DNA of 64,000 bases. Source: Allobosea psychrotolerans (GTDB lineage: Bacteria > Pseudomonadota > Alphaproteobacteria > Rhizobiales > Beijerinckiaceae). The first letter of the stretch is position 1; each line of letters begins with the position of its first letter. Both the position numbers and the translations under genes were made by a program. The notes beneath the pieces are model-generated. The model was not told the origin of the DNA. It did no database searches and saw only the letters and a list, made by a program, of their open reading frames with translations. Where the stretch lies: positions 62,001 to 126,000 of the forward strand of contig NZ_PQFZ01000016.1 in assembly GCF_002917105.1 (NCBI RefSeq), in the 5' to 3' direction. Positions 23,802 through 33,583 of this stretch are shown piece by piece.

Positions 23802-26225
23802 TCAACCCCGCAGCGCCGCCCCATAGCGCTTGGCCATCTCGGCGACGATCTTGGCGCCGACCGCCTCGATCTCGGCCTCGGTCAGCGTCTTGTCGACCGG
23901 CTGCAGGGTCACGGCCAGTGCGACCGACTTCTTGCCAGCCTCGACGCCCTGCCCTTCATAGAGGTCGAAGACCGCGACATCCGAGATCAGGCCCCGGTCG
24001 GCGTTCTGCGCGGTCTTCATCATCTCGCCGGCCGCGACCGTCTTTTCGACGATGAAGGCGAAATCGCGCGTCACCGGCTGGAAGCCCGAGAGCGTAAGCT
24101 TCGGCTTGACCTTGGTCGGCTTGTATTTCGGCAGCGGCAGCGCATCGAGATGGATCTCGAAGGCGACGAGCGGGCCCTTGACGTCGAGCGCCTTCAGCAC
24201 CTTGGGATGCACCTCGCCGAAGGCGCCGATGACGCCCTTGGGGCCGAACCGGAGCGTGGCCGAACGGCCGGGATGGGCCCATGCCGGGCCGCCCGCGACG
24301 ATCTGCAGGCCGCCGACAGGAACGCCGAGCCCGGTCAGCAGACCCATGAGATCGGCCTTGGCGTCGAAGACATCGACGGACCTGGCGGCACCGTCCCAAT
24401 GGCGGCCGACGCCTTCGAGCGTCGCCGTGCCCCGGCGCAGGCCGGCGGCGGCGATGAACTGCCCCTCCGGCGTATCATCCTTGAAGACCTGCCCGACCTC
24501 GAACAGCGCGACGTCGCCGAGGCCGCGATCGGCGTTGAGCTGGCCGGCGCGGATCAGTCCCGGCAGCAGCGAGGGGCGCATGTCGGAGAGATCGGCCGCA
24601 ATCGGATTGGCGAGCACGAGCTGGCGCGCGCCGCCGCCGAACAAAGTCGCGGCGTCATGCGAGATGAAGGACCAGGTCACCGCCTCGACGAGGCCGCGGC
24701 TGGCGAGCAGGCGCTTGGCGGCGCGGGTGCGCTTCTGCAGCACGGTGAGGACGGGCTTCACCACCTCGCCCTTGATGCGCGGCAACGGCGTCGAGACGAC
24801 GCGGTCGAGTCCGGCGACGCGCACGATCTCCTCGACGAGATCGGCCTTTCCCACGACATCGCCACGCCAGGACGGAGCAGCGACCTTGACGCGCTCGCCG
24901 GCCCCCGAGACGTGGAAGCCGAGGGAGGTCAGCGCGAGCTTCATTTCGATCTGCGGCAGATCGAGCCCGGTCAGGCGCTTGACCTCGGACCAGGGGAAAT
25001 CGATGGCATGAGCGCTCTCGGGCAGATCGCCCTCGAAGACCATCTCGGAGGCTTCGCCGCCGCAGAGATCGAGGATCATCGCGGTGGCGAGATCGAGGCC
25101 CGGACGGGTGAAATCGGGATCGACGCCGCGCTCGAAGCGATAGCGCGCATCGGAGTTGATGCCGAGCGAACGGCCGGAGCGAGCGATGTTGAGCGGGTTC
25201 CAGAGCGCGCTTTCGACCAGCACGTCGGTGGTGGTCTCGTCGCAGCCTGAGGCCTCGCCGCCCATGATGCCGGCAAGCGACTCGACGCCATCAGCATCGG
25301 CGATGACGACCTGCTCGCCGGTCAGCGTGTAGCTCTTGCCGTCGAGCGCCAGGATCGTCTCGCCGTCCTTGGCCCGGCGCACCGTGAGATCGCCCCTGAC
25401 CTTGGCGGCGTCGAAGACGTGCAGCGGCCTGTTGCGGTCGAAGGTCATGAAATTGGTGATGTCGACCAGCGCGTTGATCGGCCTGAGCCCGATGGCGCGC
25501 AGCCGCGCCTGCAGCCATTCCGGCGAAGGCCCGTTCTTGACGCCGCGCACCAGCCGCAAAGCGAAGACCGGGCAGAGGGCCTTGTCCGCCTCGGCGAAAT
25601 CAAGCGTCACCTTGACCGGGCAGGGAAAGCTCCCCCGCACCGGCTGGACCGGCGGCGTCTTGAGCCCACCGAGCCCGGCGGCGGCGAGATCACGCGCGAC
25701 GCCGGAAACGCCGAGCGCATCGGCCCGGTTTGGCGTCACCGCGATCTCGATCACGGCGTCGTCGAGCCCGGCATAGGCGGCATAGGGCTGGCCGACGGGT
25801 GCATCCTCCGGCAGGTCGATGATGCCGTCATGATCCTCGGAGAGCTGCAACTCGGCGGCCGAGCAGAGCATGCCGTTCGACTCGACGCCGCGAATGACGC
25901 CCTTGCCGAGCGTGATGTCCTTGCCGGGGATATAGGTGCCCGGCGGCGAGAACACGCTCTTCATGCCGGTGCGGGCATTGGGCGCGCCGCAGACGACCTG
26001 CACGGGCTCAGCCCCGCCGGTGTCGACCATGCAGACGCGCAGCCGATCGGCGTTCGGGTGCTGCTTGGCCTCGATCACATAGGCGATGGTGAAGGCCTGG
26101 AGAGCCTTCGCCTTGTCCTCGACGGCCTCGACCTCGAGCCCGACGCGGGTCAGCGTCTCCGTGACGGTGTCGAGCGAATCCGTGGTGTCGAGATGGTCCT
26201 TCAACCAGGACAGAGTGAACTTCAT
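23802..26225 (-). CDS. pheT: Phenylalanine--tRNA ligase beta subunit
   Basis: 807 aa, normal for bacterial PheT, which pairs with PheS as a heterotetramer to charge tRNA-Phe. In order: N-terminal [14 protein letters not shown], a tRNA-binding EMAP-like domain (about 40-150, [15 protein letters not shown]), the B3/B4 editing region, B5 domain, the catalytic-like core and a C-terminal anticodon-binding domain ([14 protein letters not shown]). The start overlaps the stop of an upstream glycosyltransferase gene (ATGA), which separates it from pheS. A large palindrome follows the stop. Confidence 0.97.
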   Translation of the reverse strand: MKFTLSWLKDHLDTTDSLDTVTETLTRVGLEVEAVEDKAKALQAFTIAYVIEAKQHPNADRLRVCMVDTGGAEPVQVVCGAPNARTGMKSVFSPPGTYIPGKDITLGKGVIRGVESNGMLCSAAELQLSEDHDGIIDLPEDAPVGQPYAAYAGLDDAVIEIAVTPNRADALGVSGVARDLAAAGLGGLKTPPVQPVRGSFPCPVKVTLDFAEADKALCPVFALRLVRGVKNGPSPEWLQARLRAIGLRPINALVDITNFMTFDRNRPLHVFDAAKVRGDLTVRRAKDGETILALDGKSYTLTGEQVVIADADGVESLAGIMGGEASGCDETTTDVLVESALWNPLNIARSGRSLGINSDARYRFERGVDPDFTRPGLDLATAMILDLCGGEASEMVFEGDLPESAHAIDFPWSEVKRLTGLDLPQIEMKLALTSLGFHVSGAGERVKVAAPSWRGDVVGKADLVEEIVRVAGLDRVVSTPLPRIKGEVVKPVLTVLQKRTRAAKRLLASRGLVEAVTWSFISHDAATLFGGGARQLVLANPIAADLSDMRPSLLPGLIRAGQLNADRGLGDVALFEVGQVFKDDTPEGQFIAAAGLRRGTATLEGVGRHWDGAARSVDVFDAKADLMGLLTGLGVPVGGLQIVAGGPAWAHPGRSATLRFGPKGVIGAFGEVHPKVLKALDVKGPLVAFEIHLDALPLPKYKPTKVKPKLTLSGFQPVTRDFAFIVEKTVAAGEMMKTAQNADRGLISDVAVFDLYEGQGVEAGKKSVALAVTLQPVDKTLTEAEIEAVGAKIVAEMAKRYGAALRG

Positions 26226-27409
26226 GAGTGTCCGTCACTTCTCAGATTGGCATGGGACATCGCGGGCGACGCAGCGTTGAGCTGGTCGTCCCCATCCGTC
26301 CGGATCTTCATGGAATTGCCGCGCCAGGTGACCTCGCCGGCGATGAAGGCATAGGCCCAGACGCCGGGAAAGATCAGATCCCGCAGCAACAGCGCCAGCG
26401 GCATGCGCCAGGAGAGATACCAGCCGACGCCATAGGCCAGCGCCATCTCCGCCACATACCAGGGCAGCAGCACGAGTGCCGGGCCAAGCCAGGCGGAATA
26501 GCCGTAGGCCGGCGCGACGAAAGCCGCGCACAGCGCCGGCAGCAGCGGGCCGGACAGGATCTCGGGCGCGAAGAAGGGCAGGAACGTCACCCGGCGCAGG
26601 CGCGCCCAGCGGAACTGCCGCTGCACGACGTCATACAAGGAGCGCTCGCCTAAGGGCTGCTCGAAGGGCTGGCCGACGAGATGGACATGCTTGCCGGCCC
26701 GGCGCACCAGCTTGGTCGCGGCGGCATCCTCGGCGATCTCCTCGCCCAGCACGGCAATGCCGCCATTGGCGTCGAGGAAGGGCTTGTTCCAGAGCATCGA
26801 CTTGCCCTGGGCGAAGCCGAAGCCGAGCGCCTCGCCGGCATATTGCCAGCGTGCCTGGAAGGTGTTGAGGAAGGCGCATTCAAGCTCGGCCCAGAAGCCC
26901 TGCGGACGCGAGCCCGCCGGTGTCGAGCAGACGAGCCCGGTGTCGGGACGCCAGGAGGCCAGCATGCGCTGGATGTAGTCCCTCGGCATCAGCACGTTGG
27001 AATCGGCCAGGATGACCCATTCGGTCGTCGCCGCCTCCCAGCCCTTGACGCAGTTGTTGAGCTTGGGATTGGCGCTGACGGCGACATCGCCGGTGATCAG
27101 GCTGACGCGCTCCGCGCCGAAGCGGCCGATCAATTCCTCGATCAGCGGCACGATCGGATCATCGGCATCGGCGACGCAGAAGATCGTCTGATAGCGCGGA
27201 TAGTCGAGCAGGAGGCCAGACGTCGCCGTCTCCCTGCTGAAGGCCTCGATGCCGCGCACCGGCCGCACGATCGTGACCGGGGGCTGCGCGTCGAGCAGAG
27301 CGCAGCCGGCATCCTTGCGACGCAGGCGCACGAAGGCGATCGCCTGGCAGAGCAGATTGATCGCGACGGCGAGCGCCGCGAACAGGCCAGCCGATGCAGC
27401 CAGGCTCAC
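26222..27409 (-). CDS. Glycosyltransferase, ceramide glucosyltransferase-like (GT21 type)
   Basis: 395 aa. One N-terminal helix, a GT-A domain with [17 protein letters not shown], the DADD motif at [34 protein letters not shown] and the late [10 protein letters not shown] of the (Q/R)xxRW type, then three to four C-terminal helices. This order is that of ceramide glucosyltransferases and the related HpnI. The product could be a glycosphingolipid-like or diacylglycerol glycoside; the sequence does not decide. The start is a GTG at 27409 with GGAGG five bases upstream. It lies between pheS (28-base gap) and pheT (four-base overlap), so it should be cotranscribed with them. Confidence 0.87.
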   Translation of the reverse strand: MSLAASAGLFAALAVAINLLCQAIAFVRLRRKDAGCALLDAQPPVTIVRPVRGIEAFSRETATSGLLLDYPRYQTIFCVADADDPIVPLIEELIGRFGAERVSLITGDVAVSANPKLNNCVKGWEAATTEWVILADSNVLMPRDYIQRMLASWRPDTGLVCSTPAGSRPQGFWAELECAFLNTFQARWQYAGEALGFGFAQGKSMLWNKPFLDANGGIAVLGEEIAEDAAATKLVRRAGKHVHLVGQPFEQPLGERSLYDVVQRQFRWARLRRVTFLPFFAPEILSGPLLPALCAAFVAPAYGYSAWLGPALVLLPWYVAEMALAYGVGWYLSWRMPLALLLRDLIFPGVWAYAFIAGEVTWRGNSMKIRTDGDDQLNAASPAMSHANLRSDGHS

Positions 27410-27437
27410 CGCAACCTCCCCTGATGCGGCGACGCGC

Positions 27438-28520
27438 TCACGACGACAGCCCGCCCGTCAAGGTCGGCAGGTCGAGCGGCCGGAAGCCGTAATGGGCGAG
27501 CCAGCGCAGATCCGCCTCGAAGAAGGGGCGCAGATCCGGCATGCCGTATTTCAGCATGGCGATGCGGTCGATGCCCATGCCCCAGGCGAAGCCCTGGTAG
27601 ACATCCGGATCGAGCCCGCAATTCTTCAGGACATTGGGGTGGACCATGCCGCAGCCCAGGATCTCGAGCCAATCCTCGCCTTCGCCGAAGCGGATTTCGC
27701 CGCCCTTGCGCGAGCATTGGATATCGACCTCGACCGAAGGCTCGGTGAAGGGGAAAAAGGAGGGGCGGAAGCGCATCTTGACGTTGTCGATCTCGAAGAA
27801 CGCCTTGCAGAACTCCTCAAGCACCCATTTCATGTGACCCATATGGGCCTTCTTGTCGATCACGAGCCCCTCGACCTGATGGAACATCGGGGTGTGGGTC
27901 TGGTCGGAATCCATCCGGTAGGTGCGACCGGGGCAGATCACCCGGATCGGCGGCTCCTGCGCGATCATGGTGCGAACCTGGACCGGCGAGGTATGGGTGC
28001 GCAGCAGCTTGCGCTCGCCATTCGCATCGGGCGCGAAGAAGAAGGTGTCGTGCATCTCGCGGGCGGGATGGCCGACGGGAAAGTTCAGCTTGGTGAAGTT
28101 GAGGTCGTCGGTCTCGACATCCGGGCCTTCCGCCACCGAGAAGCCCATATCGCCGAAGATCGCGGTGATCTCGTCGATGACCTGGCTGATCGGGTGGATG
28201 CGGCCGCGCGCCTCGGGCCCCTCGCGGACCGGCAAGGTGATGTCGACGGTTTCGGAAGCGAGCCTGGCGTCGAGCGCAGCCTCGCCCAGCGCCTCCTTGC
28301 GGGCGGAGAGCGCGCCTTGCACCTTGTCGCGCAGGCCGTTGATCAGCGGCCCCTTCTCCTTGCGCTCCTCAGGCGTCATCGCGCCCAGCGTCTTGAGCAG
28401 CGCCGAGATCGAGCCGGCCTTGCCCAGCGCCGCGATCCTGACCTGCTCCAGGGCGGCCTCGTCCTGCGCGCCGGCGATGTCGGCAAGGAGGCTCGCGCCC
28501 AAGTTATCGATCTCGTTCAT
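27438..28520 (-). CDS. pheS: Phenylalanine--tRNA ligase alpha subunit
   Basis: 360 aa class II aminoacyl-tRNA synthetase catalytic subunit. N-terminal coiled-coil tRNA-binding arm (about 1-100), then motif 2 ([10 protein letters not shown] and [20 protein letters not shown]) and motif 3 ([18 protein letters not shown]). The ATG at 28520 (MNEIDNLG) is chosen over the frame start at 28547. In many bacteria rplT lies directly upstream; here 4.2 kb of other genes intervene. No phenylalanine leader peptide is evident upstream. Confidence 0.97.
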   Translation of the reverse strand: MNEIDNLGASLLADIAGAQDEAALEQVRIAALGKAGSISALLKTLGAMTPEERKEKGPLINGLRDKVQGALSARKEALGEAALDARLASETVDITLPVREGPEARGRIHPISQVIDEITAIFGDMGFSVAEGPDVETDDLNFTKLNFPVGHPAREMHDTFFFAPDANGERKLLRTHTSPVQVRTMIAQEPPIRVICPGRTYRMDSDQTHTPMFHQVEGLVIDKKAHMGHMKWVLEEFCKAFFEIDNVKMRFRPSFFPFTEPSVEVDIQCSRKGGEIRFGEGEDWLEILGCGMVHPNVLKNCGLDPDVYQGFAWGMGIDRIAMLKYGMPDLRPFFEADLRWLAHYGFRPLDLPTLTGGLSS

Positions 28521-28648
28521 GCCTGCTCTGGTCCATTTGCGAGGCATCTTCTAGGGTGTCGCCAGCGTCGATGCTAGAGGCAATCATGCCGGCAAAGCAG
28601 CGCTGGAACGCGAAATCCGGGCTGTTTCACAGCGATGGGTGCAATTGC

Positions 28649-29089
28649 ATGACAATCATGTCTCACTGGCAGGCGATGGCGCTGGCCGCGGCGCTCTCTG
28701 CTCTCCCCCTCGCATCCGCCGCCGCACAGGACGGCAGGCGCGTCACCGTCACCGGCGAGATCAGCGACACCTGGTGCACGGTCAGCGGGCTGATGTTCGC
28801 CAAGGGCACGGCTCATCACCAATGCGCGGTCTGGTGCGCGCTTGGCGGCATCCCGGTCAGCATCCGCGACGCCAAGGGCGAACTCTATCTGATCCTGAAG
28901 ATCGGCGACGACGAGGACAGCGCCGCCAATCCCCGCATCGCGCGGATGGCGACGCATGAGGTTGCGGTCGACGGCGAACTGCTCGAACGCGACGGCGTGA
29001 AATACCTGCTGGTCGACCGCATTGCCGACGACAAGGGCGTCATCACCATGACGCATGAGGAATACGGCATCCAGCCGTTCGGGAACTGA
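28649..29089 (+). CDS. Exported cysteine-containing protein of unknown function, paralogue 1
   Basis: 146 aa. A cleavable signal peptide is likely (ALAAALSALPLASAAAQDG, cleavage about residue 26). The mature part has VTVTGEISDTWC (C43), then HHQCAVWC (H56, H57, C59, C63) and a beta-rich tail ending DRIADDKGVITMTHEEYGI. The following gene has the same layout, so the two are diverged tandem duplicates. Both precede a SCO protein on the same strand with tiny gaps, suggesting copper or thiol chemistry in the periplasm; that is inference. The start is taken at 28649; 28658 is an alternative. The frame runs back to 28556 without a ribosome site. Confidence 0.72.
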   Translation: MTIMSHWQAMALAAALSALPLASAAAQDGRRVTVTGEISDTWCTVSGLMFAKGTAHHQCAVWCALGGIPVSIRDAKGELYLILKIGDDEDSAANPRIARMATHEVAVDGELLERDGVKYLLVDRIADDKGVITMTHEEYGIQPFGN

Positions 29090-29092
29090 GCG

Positions 29093-29617
29093 ATGAAGGC
29101 TCTCTCCACGATACGCCTCGCGCTGATGATTTTTACAGTGTCCAGCACCGGCTCCTCCTTGGCCGCCGAAGCCTGGAATATCCCGCATGAGAAGGCCGTT
29201 GTCCTGAAGGGACGCGTCGTCGACGCGCTGTGCCAGCTCAAGGGCCGCTGTGCGCCCGATTGCGGCGCCGGCAAGCGCCAGCTCGGCCTGCTGCTGACGG
29301 ATGGCACGTTCCGGCTCGTAGCCAAGTCGAACATCGATTTCGCCGGATCAATCCCCGATCTGATCGGCTTTTGCGGCAAGGAGATCGAGGCGGATGGGCT
29401 CCTGATCGAGAACCCGGCCATAACCCTGTTCTTCGTGCAGGGCATCAGGACGGATGCGGCTGGATCCTTCGTCCCGGCCGAGCGCTTCAAGGCGGAGTGG
29501 GAGACGCAGCACGGCAAGGCCGAAGAGTGGTGGCGCGCCGATCCGGAAGCGAACCGAATCATCGCTGCGGATGGCCCGCTCGGCATCAAGGGCATGGCGC
29601 CCAAGCCAAAGCCCTGA
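29093..29617 (+). CDS. Exported cysteine-containing protein of unknown function, paralogue 2
   Basis: 174 aa with an N-terminal signal peptide ending about AEA at residue 27. Mature features are VVLKGRVVDALC (C47), GRCAPDC (C53, C57), GLLLTDGTFRLVAK and an extra C94 in IGFCGKEIEADG. The G-x-V/I-x-D-x-x-C then C-A-x-x-C-x-x-G order matches the preceding protein. The gene begins three bases after the upstream stop and ends 10 bases before the SCO gene, so the three form an operon. No family name recognised; a metal-binding or disulfide role is inferred from the cysteines and the SCO neighbour. Confidence 0.72.
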   Translation: MKALSTIRLALMIFTVSSTGSSLAAEAWNIPHEKAVVLKGRVVDALCQLKGRCAPDCGAGKRQLGLLLTDGTFRLVAKSNIDFAGSIPDLIGFCGKEIEADGLLIENPAITLFFVQGIRTDAAGSFVPAERFKAEWETQHGKAEEWWRADPEANRIIAADGPLGIKGMAPKPKP

Positions 29618-29627
29618 GGCACCCGCT

Positions 29628-30236
29628 ATGACCGACGGGATCGCGCGCAGGGGCGTGCTGGCCGGCCTTGCCGCTTTCGCCACAGGACGCGCTGTCGCGC
29701 AGGATCAGGGCAGCCATCAGGGCAGCCTCCAGCATGATCGGCTCACGGCGCAGTTCGGCGGAGCTTTCACCCTCACCGATCACACGGGCAGGCGCGTCAG
29801 CAACGGCGATTTTCGTGGCCGCTTCATGCTGATCTATTTCGGCTTCACGCGCTGCACCGATACCTGTCCGGTTGATCTGCCGGTCATCGCGCAGGCACTC
29901 GATGCAATCGGCCCGCTCGCGGACAAGCTCGCGCCGCTTTTCATCACGGTCGACCCCGGCAACGATACGCCGCCGGTCATGGCGACCTATGTCGCCGCCT
30001 TCCATCCGCGCCTGATCGGGCTCACCGGCAGCGAAGCGGAGATCGCAGCAACCGCCAAAGCCTACAAGGTGCATCGCCGCAAGCTGACACAGCCTCACCA
30101 TGGCGCGGGCGAATATGCGGTCGACCATGGCTCGCTGACCTATCTGATGGGGCCGGACGGGCGCTTCGTGACGTTGCTGCCGCACAATTCGGGAGCCGAG
30201 CGGCTGGCCGCGATCCTGCGGAAATATCTCGCCTGA
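29628..30236 (+). CDS. SCO1/SenC family copper-binding thioredoxin-like protein
   Basis: 202 aa. Thioredoxin fold with the copper-binding CTDTC motif (C76, C80) in YFGFTRCTDTCPVDL and the conserved histidine in AVDHGSLTYLMGPDG. SCO proteins deliver copper to the CuA site of cytochrome oxidase or act as periplasmic thiol reductants. The N-terminus (RRGVLAGLAAFATGRAVA) is a signal or anchor, with a twin-arginine-like pair. The start at 29628 is chosen because the frame further upstream overlaps the preceding gene. No cytochrome oxidase gene is in the window. Confidence 0.9.
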   Translation: MTDGIARRGVLAGLAAFATGRAVAQDQGSHQGSLQHDRLTAQFGGAFTLTDHTGRRVSNGDFRGRFMLIYFGFTRCTDTCPVDLPVIAQALDAIGPLADKLAPLFITVDPGNDTPPVMATYVAAFHPRLIGLTGSEAEIAATAKAYKVHRRKLTQPHHGAGEYAVDHGSLTYLMGPDGRFVTLLPHNSGAERLAAILRKYLA

Positions 30237-30291
30237 GGCGACAAGGCCGGCGCAAGCGAGCTATGCAGAGCGCCTCACCGGAACGGACGCC

Positions 30292-31053
30292 ATGGCCGAC
30301 AACACCGCCCAGAAGACCTCGCCCTCCTATCGCCTCGCCGCGCTCGACCCCGACTTCATCCTCAGCGATTCCACGCGCGGGGCGCGCTTCATGCTCGAAT
30401 ACCAGAAGGCCGAGGACAGCCTGCGGGCACGCGGCATCGCCTCGACCATCGTGGTCTTCGGCTCGGCGCGGGTGCGCGAGGGCAATCCCTGGTACGAGGC
30501 GGCGCGGGCTTTCGCGCGGTTCGCCTCGGAGCGCGGCGGCGCCTTGACGCAAGCCGGCAACGGGCACCGCCATGTCATCGCCACCGGCGGCGGGCCTGGC
30601 ATCATGGAGGCGGCCAATCGCGGCGCGACGGAGGCCGGGGCGCTCTCGATCGGCCTCAACATCACCTTGCCGCATGAGCAGGAGCCCAATGCCTGGTCGA
30701 CGCCGGACCTGACCTTCCGTTTCCATTATTTCGCGATGCGCAAGATGCATTTCGCCATGCGGGCCGCCGCGCTCGTCGCCTTCCCCGGCGGGTTTGGCAC
30801 GCTGGACGAATTGTTCGAGGTGATGACGCTGGTCCAGACCGCCAAGATGCCGCCGGTGCCGATCGTGCTCTATGACAGCGCCTTCTGGAAAAGCCTGGTC
30901 AATTTCAACACGCTGCGCGAAGCCGGCTTCATCCGCCCGGAGGACCTGTCGCTGTTTGCCTTTGCCGACACGCCCGAGGAGGCCTATGCGCGCATCGTCA
31001 CTGGTGCCGGCGACGGCTGGGAGCCGGCCGCAAAGGACAGCGTGCAGACGTAA
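30292..31053 (+). CDS. LOG family protein (cytokinin riboside 5'-monophosphate phosphoribohydrolase-like)
   Basis: 253 aa. The Rossmann-type lysine-decarboxylase-like fold shows the LOG signature PGGFGTLDELFEVMTL and TGGGPGIMEAANRGA. Characterised members hydrolyse nucleoside monophosphates at the N-glycosidic bond; older annotation as lysine decarboxylase is wrong for the family. It is longer than the 190-aa plant-like LOGs and belongs to the group with an N-terminal extension (about 60 residues). It follows the SCO gene on the same strand at 55 bases. Confidence 0.87.
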   Translation: MADNTAQKTSPSYRLAALDPDFILSDSTRGARFMLEYQKAEDSLRARGIASTIVVFGSARVREGNPWYEAARAFARFASERGGALTQAGNGHRHVIATGGGPGIMEAANRGATEAGALSIGLNITLPHEQEPNAWSTPDLTFRFHYFAMRKMHFAMRAAALVAFPGGFGTLDELFEVMTLVQTAKMPPVPIVLYDSAFWKSLVNFNTLREAGFIRPEDLSLFAFADTPEEAYARIVTGAGDGWEPAAKDSVQT

Positions 31054-31080
31054 GGCTTTCCTGAGGAGTGGGCGTGACCC

Positions 31081-31138
31081 GCGTCTCGAAAGATGCTCCA
31101 GGAGGCCCCAGTGGAAGCTGGAGCATCTTTCGAGACGC
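31081..31138. repeat. Perfect 20-bp inverted repeat
   Basis: GCGTCTCGAAAGATGCTCCA at 31081-31100 is exactly complementary to 31119-31138, with an 18-base loop. The right arm is the beginning of the family C element at 31125-31164, so the left arm is an inverted partial copy of that repeat. It should end transcription from the LOG gene or form a stable RNA hairpin. Confidence 0.85.
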
Positions 31139-31164
31139 CGCTTCGCGGCTCCTCAGGATGAGGG
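31125..31164. repeat. Dispersed palindromic repeat, family C, copy 2
   Basis: ATCTTTCGAGACGCCGC, loop, GCGGCTCCTCAGGATGAGGG. It matches the element at 15596-15635 in order and orientation, with a few substitutions. It lies between the convergent LOG and M20 peptidase genes. Confidence 0.78.
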
Positions 31165-31240
31165 CTGGAGCTTCCAAACGGCCTCCGAGGCGCCGTCCTA
31201 TCAAGCGGACGCCGTGACGAGCATCGGCCGATAAGACCGC

Positions 31241-32470
31241 CTACGCACCAACGAAGCCAGCCACGGCAAGGATGGCAGTAAGGCTGGCCGTCATGCCCGA
31301 CACGCTGGCGGTCTTCTCGACATCGATCCACTCGGCGAGAGAATGCGCCCGGCCGCCGGTGCCGCCCGAACCGATCTTGATCGCGGGTATGCCGAGGCTC
31401 ATCGGAATATTCGCGTCGGTCGAGGAGGCCTCGTGCCTGGGCGCAAAGCCATGGGCCTGAAGGGCTGCCGTCGCAAACTGGACGATATCGCTGTCCATCG
31501 GCGTGTTGCCGGCGGGACGATCGCCCAGCGTCCTGATGTCGACGGTGATAGCGCCTTCACTGGTCGAGCGGGCCGTGTTCTCCTGTTCCACCGCCGCGGC
31601 CACGATCGCGCGGCAACGTGCGTCGAGCCTGGCAAGCTGCTCAGCCGATTCCGACCGGAGGTCGATGTCGATCCATGCCTCCTCGGGGATAGCGTTCACC
31701 GATGTGCCGCCGCCGACAATGGAGGCGCAGAATGTGGTGCGAGGCGTTTCCGGCACCTCGATGCGGCCGAGTTCGACGATCGCCTGCGCCATGGCATAGA
31801 TCGGGTTCACGATCCCGAACGCCTTGAAGCTGTGTCCGCCCGGCCCGTTGAACCGGACGGAGTAGCGTTTCGAACCGACTCCGCCGACGACGATGTTGTC
31901 CACCTGCGGACTGTCGACGGTGATGAACGCCTCGATCTGATCGCGATACCGCCCCTTGGTGAAGAGATGGCGGACGCCACGCAGGTCGCCGAGCCCTTCT
32001 TCGCCGACATCGCCGACGAACAGAATATCGTTGCGGGTTCGGATGGAGGCGGCATCCAGCGCGCGAATGAAGGCGAGCAGGACGGCAAGGCTGCGGGTGT
32101 CGTCGCCAATTCCCGGAGCGTAGAGCTTGGTGCCCTCGCGGCGCACGGTGACGTCGGTTCCTTCCGGGAAGACCGTGTCGAGATGCGCGGCGACCACGAT
32201 CAACCCGCCATTGCCGGTGCCGCGCCTGACGCCCATGACATTGCCGATCTCGTCCTGCTCCACATCCTCGAGACCATGCGCACGCAGCATCTCGAGATAG
32301 GCTGCGGCGCGCCGGTCCTCCTTGAAAGGTGGGGACGGAATCTCGGTCAGGGTGACGATGTCGGCAACGGTGCGGTCGTGATCGGCTGCGAGCTTTTCGA
32401 CCGCCGCCTTGAAAGCGGGATGGCGGGTGATCGCGGCGATTTCGGAGGCGTGGTCGCGCTGCACTGGCAT
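31241..32470 (-). CDS. M20 family metallopeptidase (peptidase T-like)
   Basis: 409 aa. Zinc-site motifs are AAHLDTVFPEG (His, Asp), GIGDDTRSLA (bridging Asp) and VGEEGLGDLRG (Glu pair). A dimerisation domain occupies the middle (GPGGHSFKAFG), and the C-terminal SLAEWIDVEKT carries the last metal His just before it. Probably an intracellular amino- or dipeptidase. The start at 32470 (MPVQRDHA) is chosen; the frame extends to 32533. No signal peptide. Its substrate cannot be predicted. Confidence 0.87.
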   Translation of the reverse strand: MPVQRDHASEIAAITRHPAFKAAVEKLAADHDRTVADIVTLTEIPSPPFKEDRRAAAYLEMLRAHGLEDVEQDEIGNVMGVRRGTGNGGLIVVAAHLDTVFPEGTDVTVRREGTKLYAPGIGDDTRSLAVLLAFIRALDAASIRTRNDILFVGDVGEEGLGDLRGVRHLFTKGRYRDQIEAFITVDSPQVDNIVVGGVGSKRYSVRFNGPGGHSFKAFGIVNPIYAMAQAIVELGRIEVPETPRTTFCASIVGGGTSVNAIPEEAWIDIDLRSESAEQLARLDARCRAIVAAAVEQENTARSTSEGAITVDIRTLGDRPAGNTPMDSDIVQFATAALQAHGFAPRHEASSTDANIPMSLGIPAIKIGSGGTGGRAHSLAEWIDVEKTASVSGMTASLTAILAVAGFVGA

Positions 32471-32633
32471 TTCCCCATCATGCGGTCGGCTTGCTACAAC
32501 GCAAGCTGTGCCGGCGGCCTCGGCGCGGCGCAAGGGCTCGTGGCGAACATCCGGTCTGCTTTTGTGACGATCGGAGAGCCGATCATGCGTGCTCGTCTTT
32601 CGGCTTCCAGGGCTCGTCGCGGCGCAAAGAAAA

Positions 32634-32655
32634 AGGCCGGCATCGCTGCCGGCCT
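32634..32655 (-). terminator. Rho-independent terminator of rpmI-rplT
   Basis: Nine-base stem AGGCCGGCA / TGCCGGCCT with TCGC loop, followed on the minus strand by a run of five T. It lies about 40 bases past the rplT stop, so the transcript ends here and does not continue to pheS. Confidence 0.87.
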
Positions 32656-32697
32656 CTTCCAGATCAGTCAGGCAAAACCGCTCGAGCAGCCTTGATA

Positions 32698-33075
32698 TCA
32701 GGCAGCTTTGGGCTCGGCAGCGGCGAGCGCGCCCTTGACCGTCTCGACCACGGCGGCGAAGGCCGCAGCGTCGTCGATGGCCATGGCCGACAGGGTCTTG
32801 CGGTCCAGCTCGAGGCCGGCCTTGTGCAGGCCGTTGATGAACATCGAGTAGACCAGGCCGTGCTCACGCACCGCAGCGTTCAGGCGCTGGATCCAGAGCG
32901 CGCGGAACGAGCGCTTCCGATTCTTGCGGTCGCGATAGGCGTATTGCATCGAGCGATCGACGGCCGCCTTGGCGGCGCGGATCGTGTTCTTGCGGCGGCC
33001 ATAGAAGCCCTTGGCGGCCTTGAGTGTCTTCTTGTGCTTGGCATGGGACGTTACGCCCCGTTTCACGCGAGCCAT
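32698..33075 (-). CDS. rplT: 50S ribosomal protein L20
   Basis: 125 aa, very basic N-terminal half ([40 protein letters not shown]) that threads into 23S rRNA, then the globular [20 protein letters not shown] region. Length and sequence are typical. It is 28 bases downstream of rpmI with GGAG eight bases before the ATG. A terminator follows, separating it from the pheS-pheT genes further on. Confidence 0.98.
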   Translation of the reverse strand: MARVKRGVTSHAKHKKTLKAAKGFYGRRKNTIRAAKAAVDRSMQYAYRDRKNRKRSFRALWIQRLNAAVREHGLVYSMFINGLHKAGLELDRKTLSAMAIDDAAAFAAVVETVKGALAAAEPKAA

Positions 33076-33103
33076 GTGATGATCTCCGGAAGGTTAGGGG
33101 GCG

Positions 33104-33304
33104 TCAGCCGTTGGGGAGGAAGTACTTCTTCACGTTGGCGGCGTCGCCCTCGAAAAGAACGTTCGTACCCCGGTGATTGCGGAGCTGCTTGTTGGTCCGC
33201 TTGATCATGCCGTGACGCTTTCCGGCCTGGGCGTAGAGCACCTTGCCGGTTCCGGTGATCTTGAAGCGCTTCTTGGCGCTCGACTTCGTCTTGATCTTGG
33301 GCAT
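33104..33304 (-). CDS. rpmI: 50S ribosomal protein L35
   Basis: 66 aa basic protein ([39 protein letters not shown]). AGGAG lies five bases before the ATG. It is the first gene of the rpmI-rplT operon; infC, its usual upstream partner, is 12 kb away on the same strand. Confidence 0.98.
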   Translation of the reverse strand: MPKIKTKSSAKKRFKITGTGKVLYAQAGKRHGMIKRTNKQLRNHRGTNVLFEGDAANVKKYFLPNG

Positions 33305-33583
33305 TTCAGCTCCTCATTGGTCGCGGACGCGCGAATTGCGCCGCTTTCAGTTTTGCTTGTTCAAGAAGTGCTCTTGGGGAAGCAAAGATCGATCGCCACG
33401 GCAGCCCTTATCAGCCGGGCGATCGAAGGCCGCGCGTATGACAGAAAAGCCGCGCTATGGCAAGCGCGCGACAAGGGCTCCGCGACAAGCCGCTTGACGA
33501 TATCCGGGGAACGAGCGCCAACACGTCACGACAACGTCTCACAGGGCTCGCTAAGAAGCCCACTCTACCAGAGAGGAAACATC

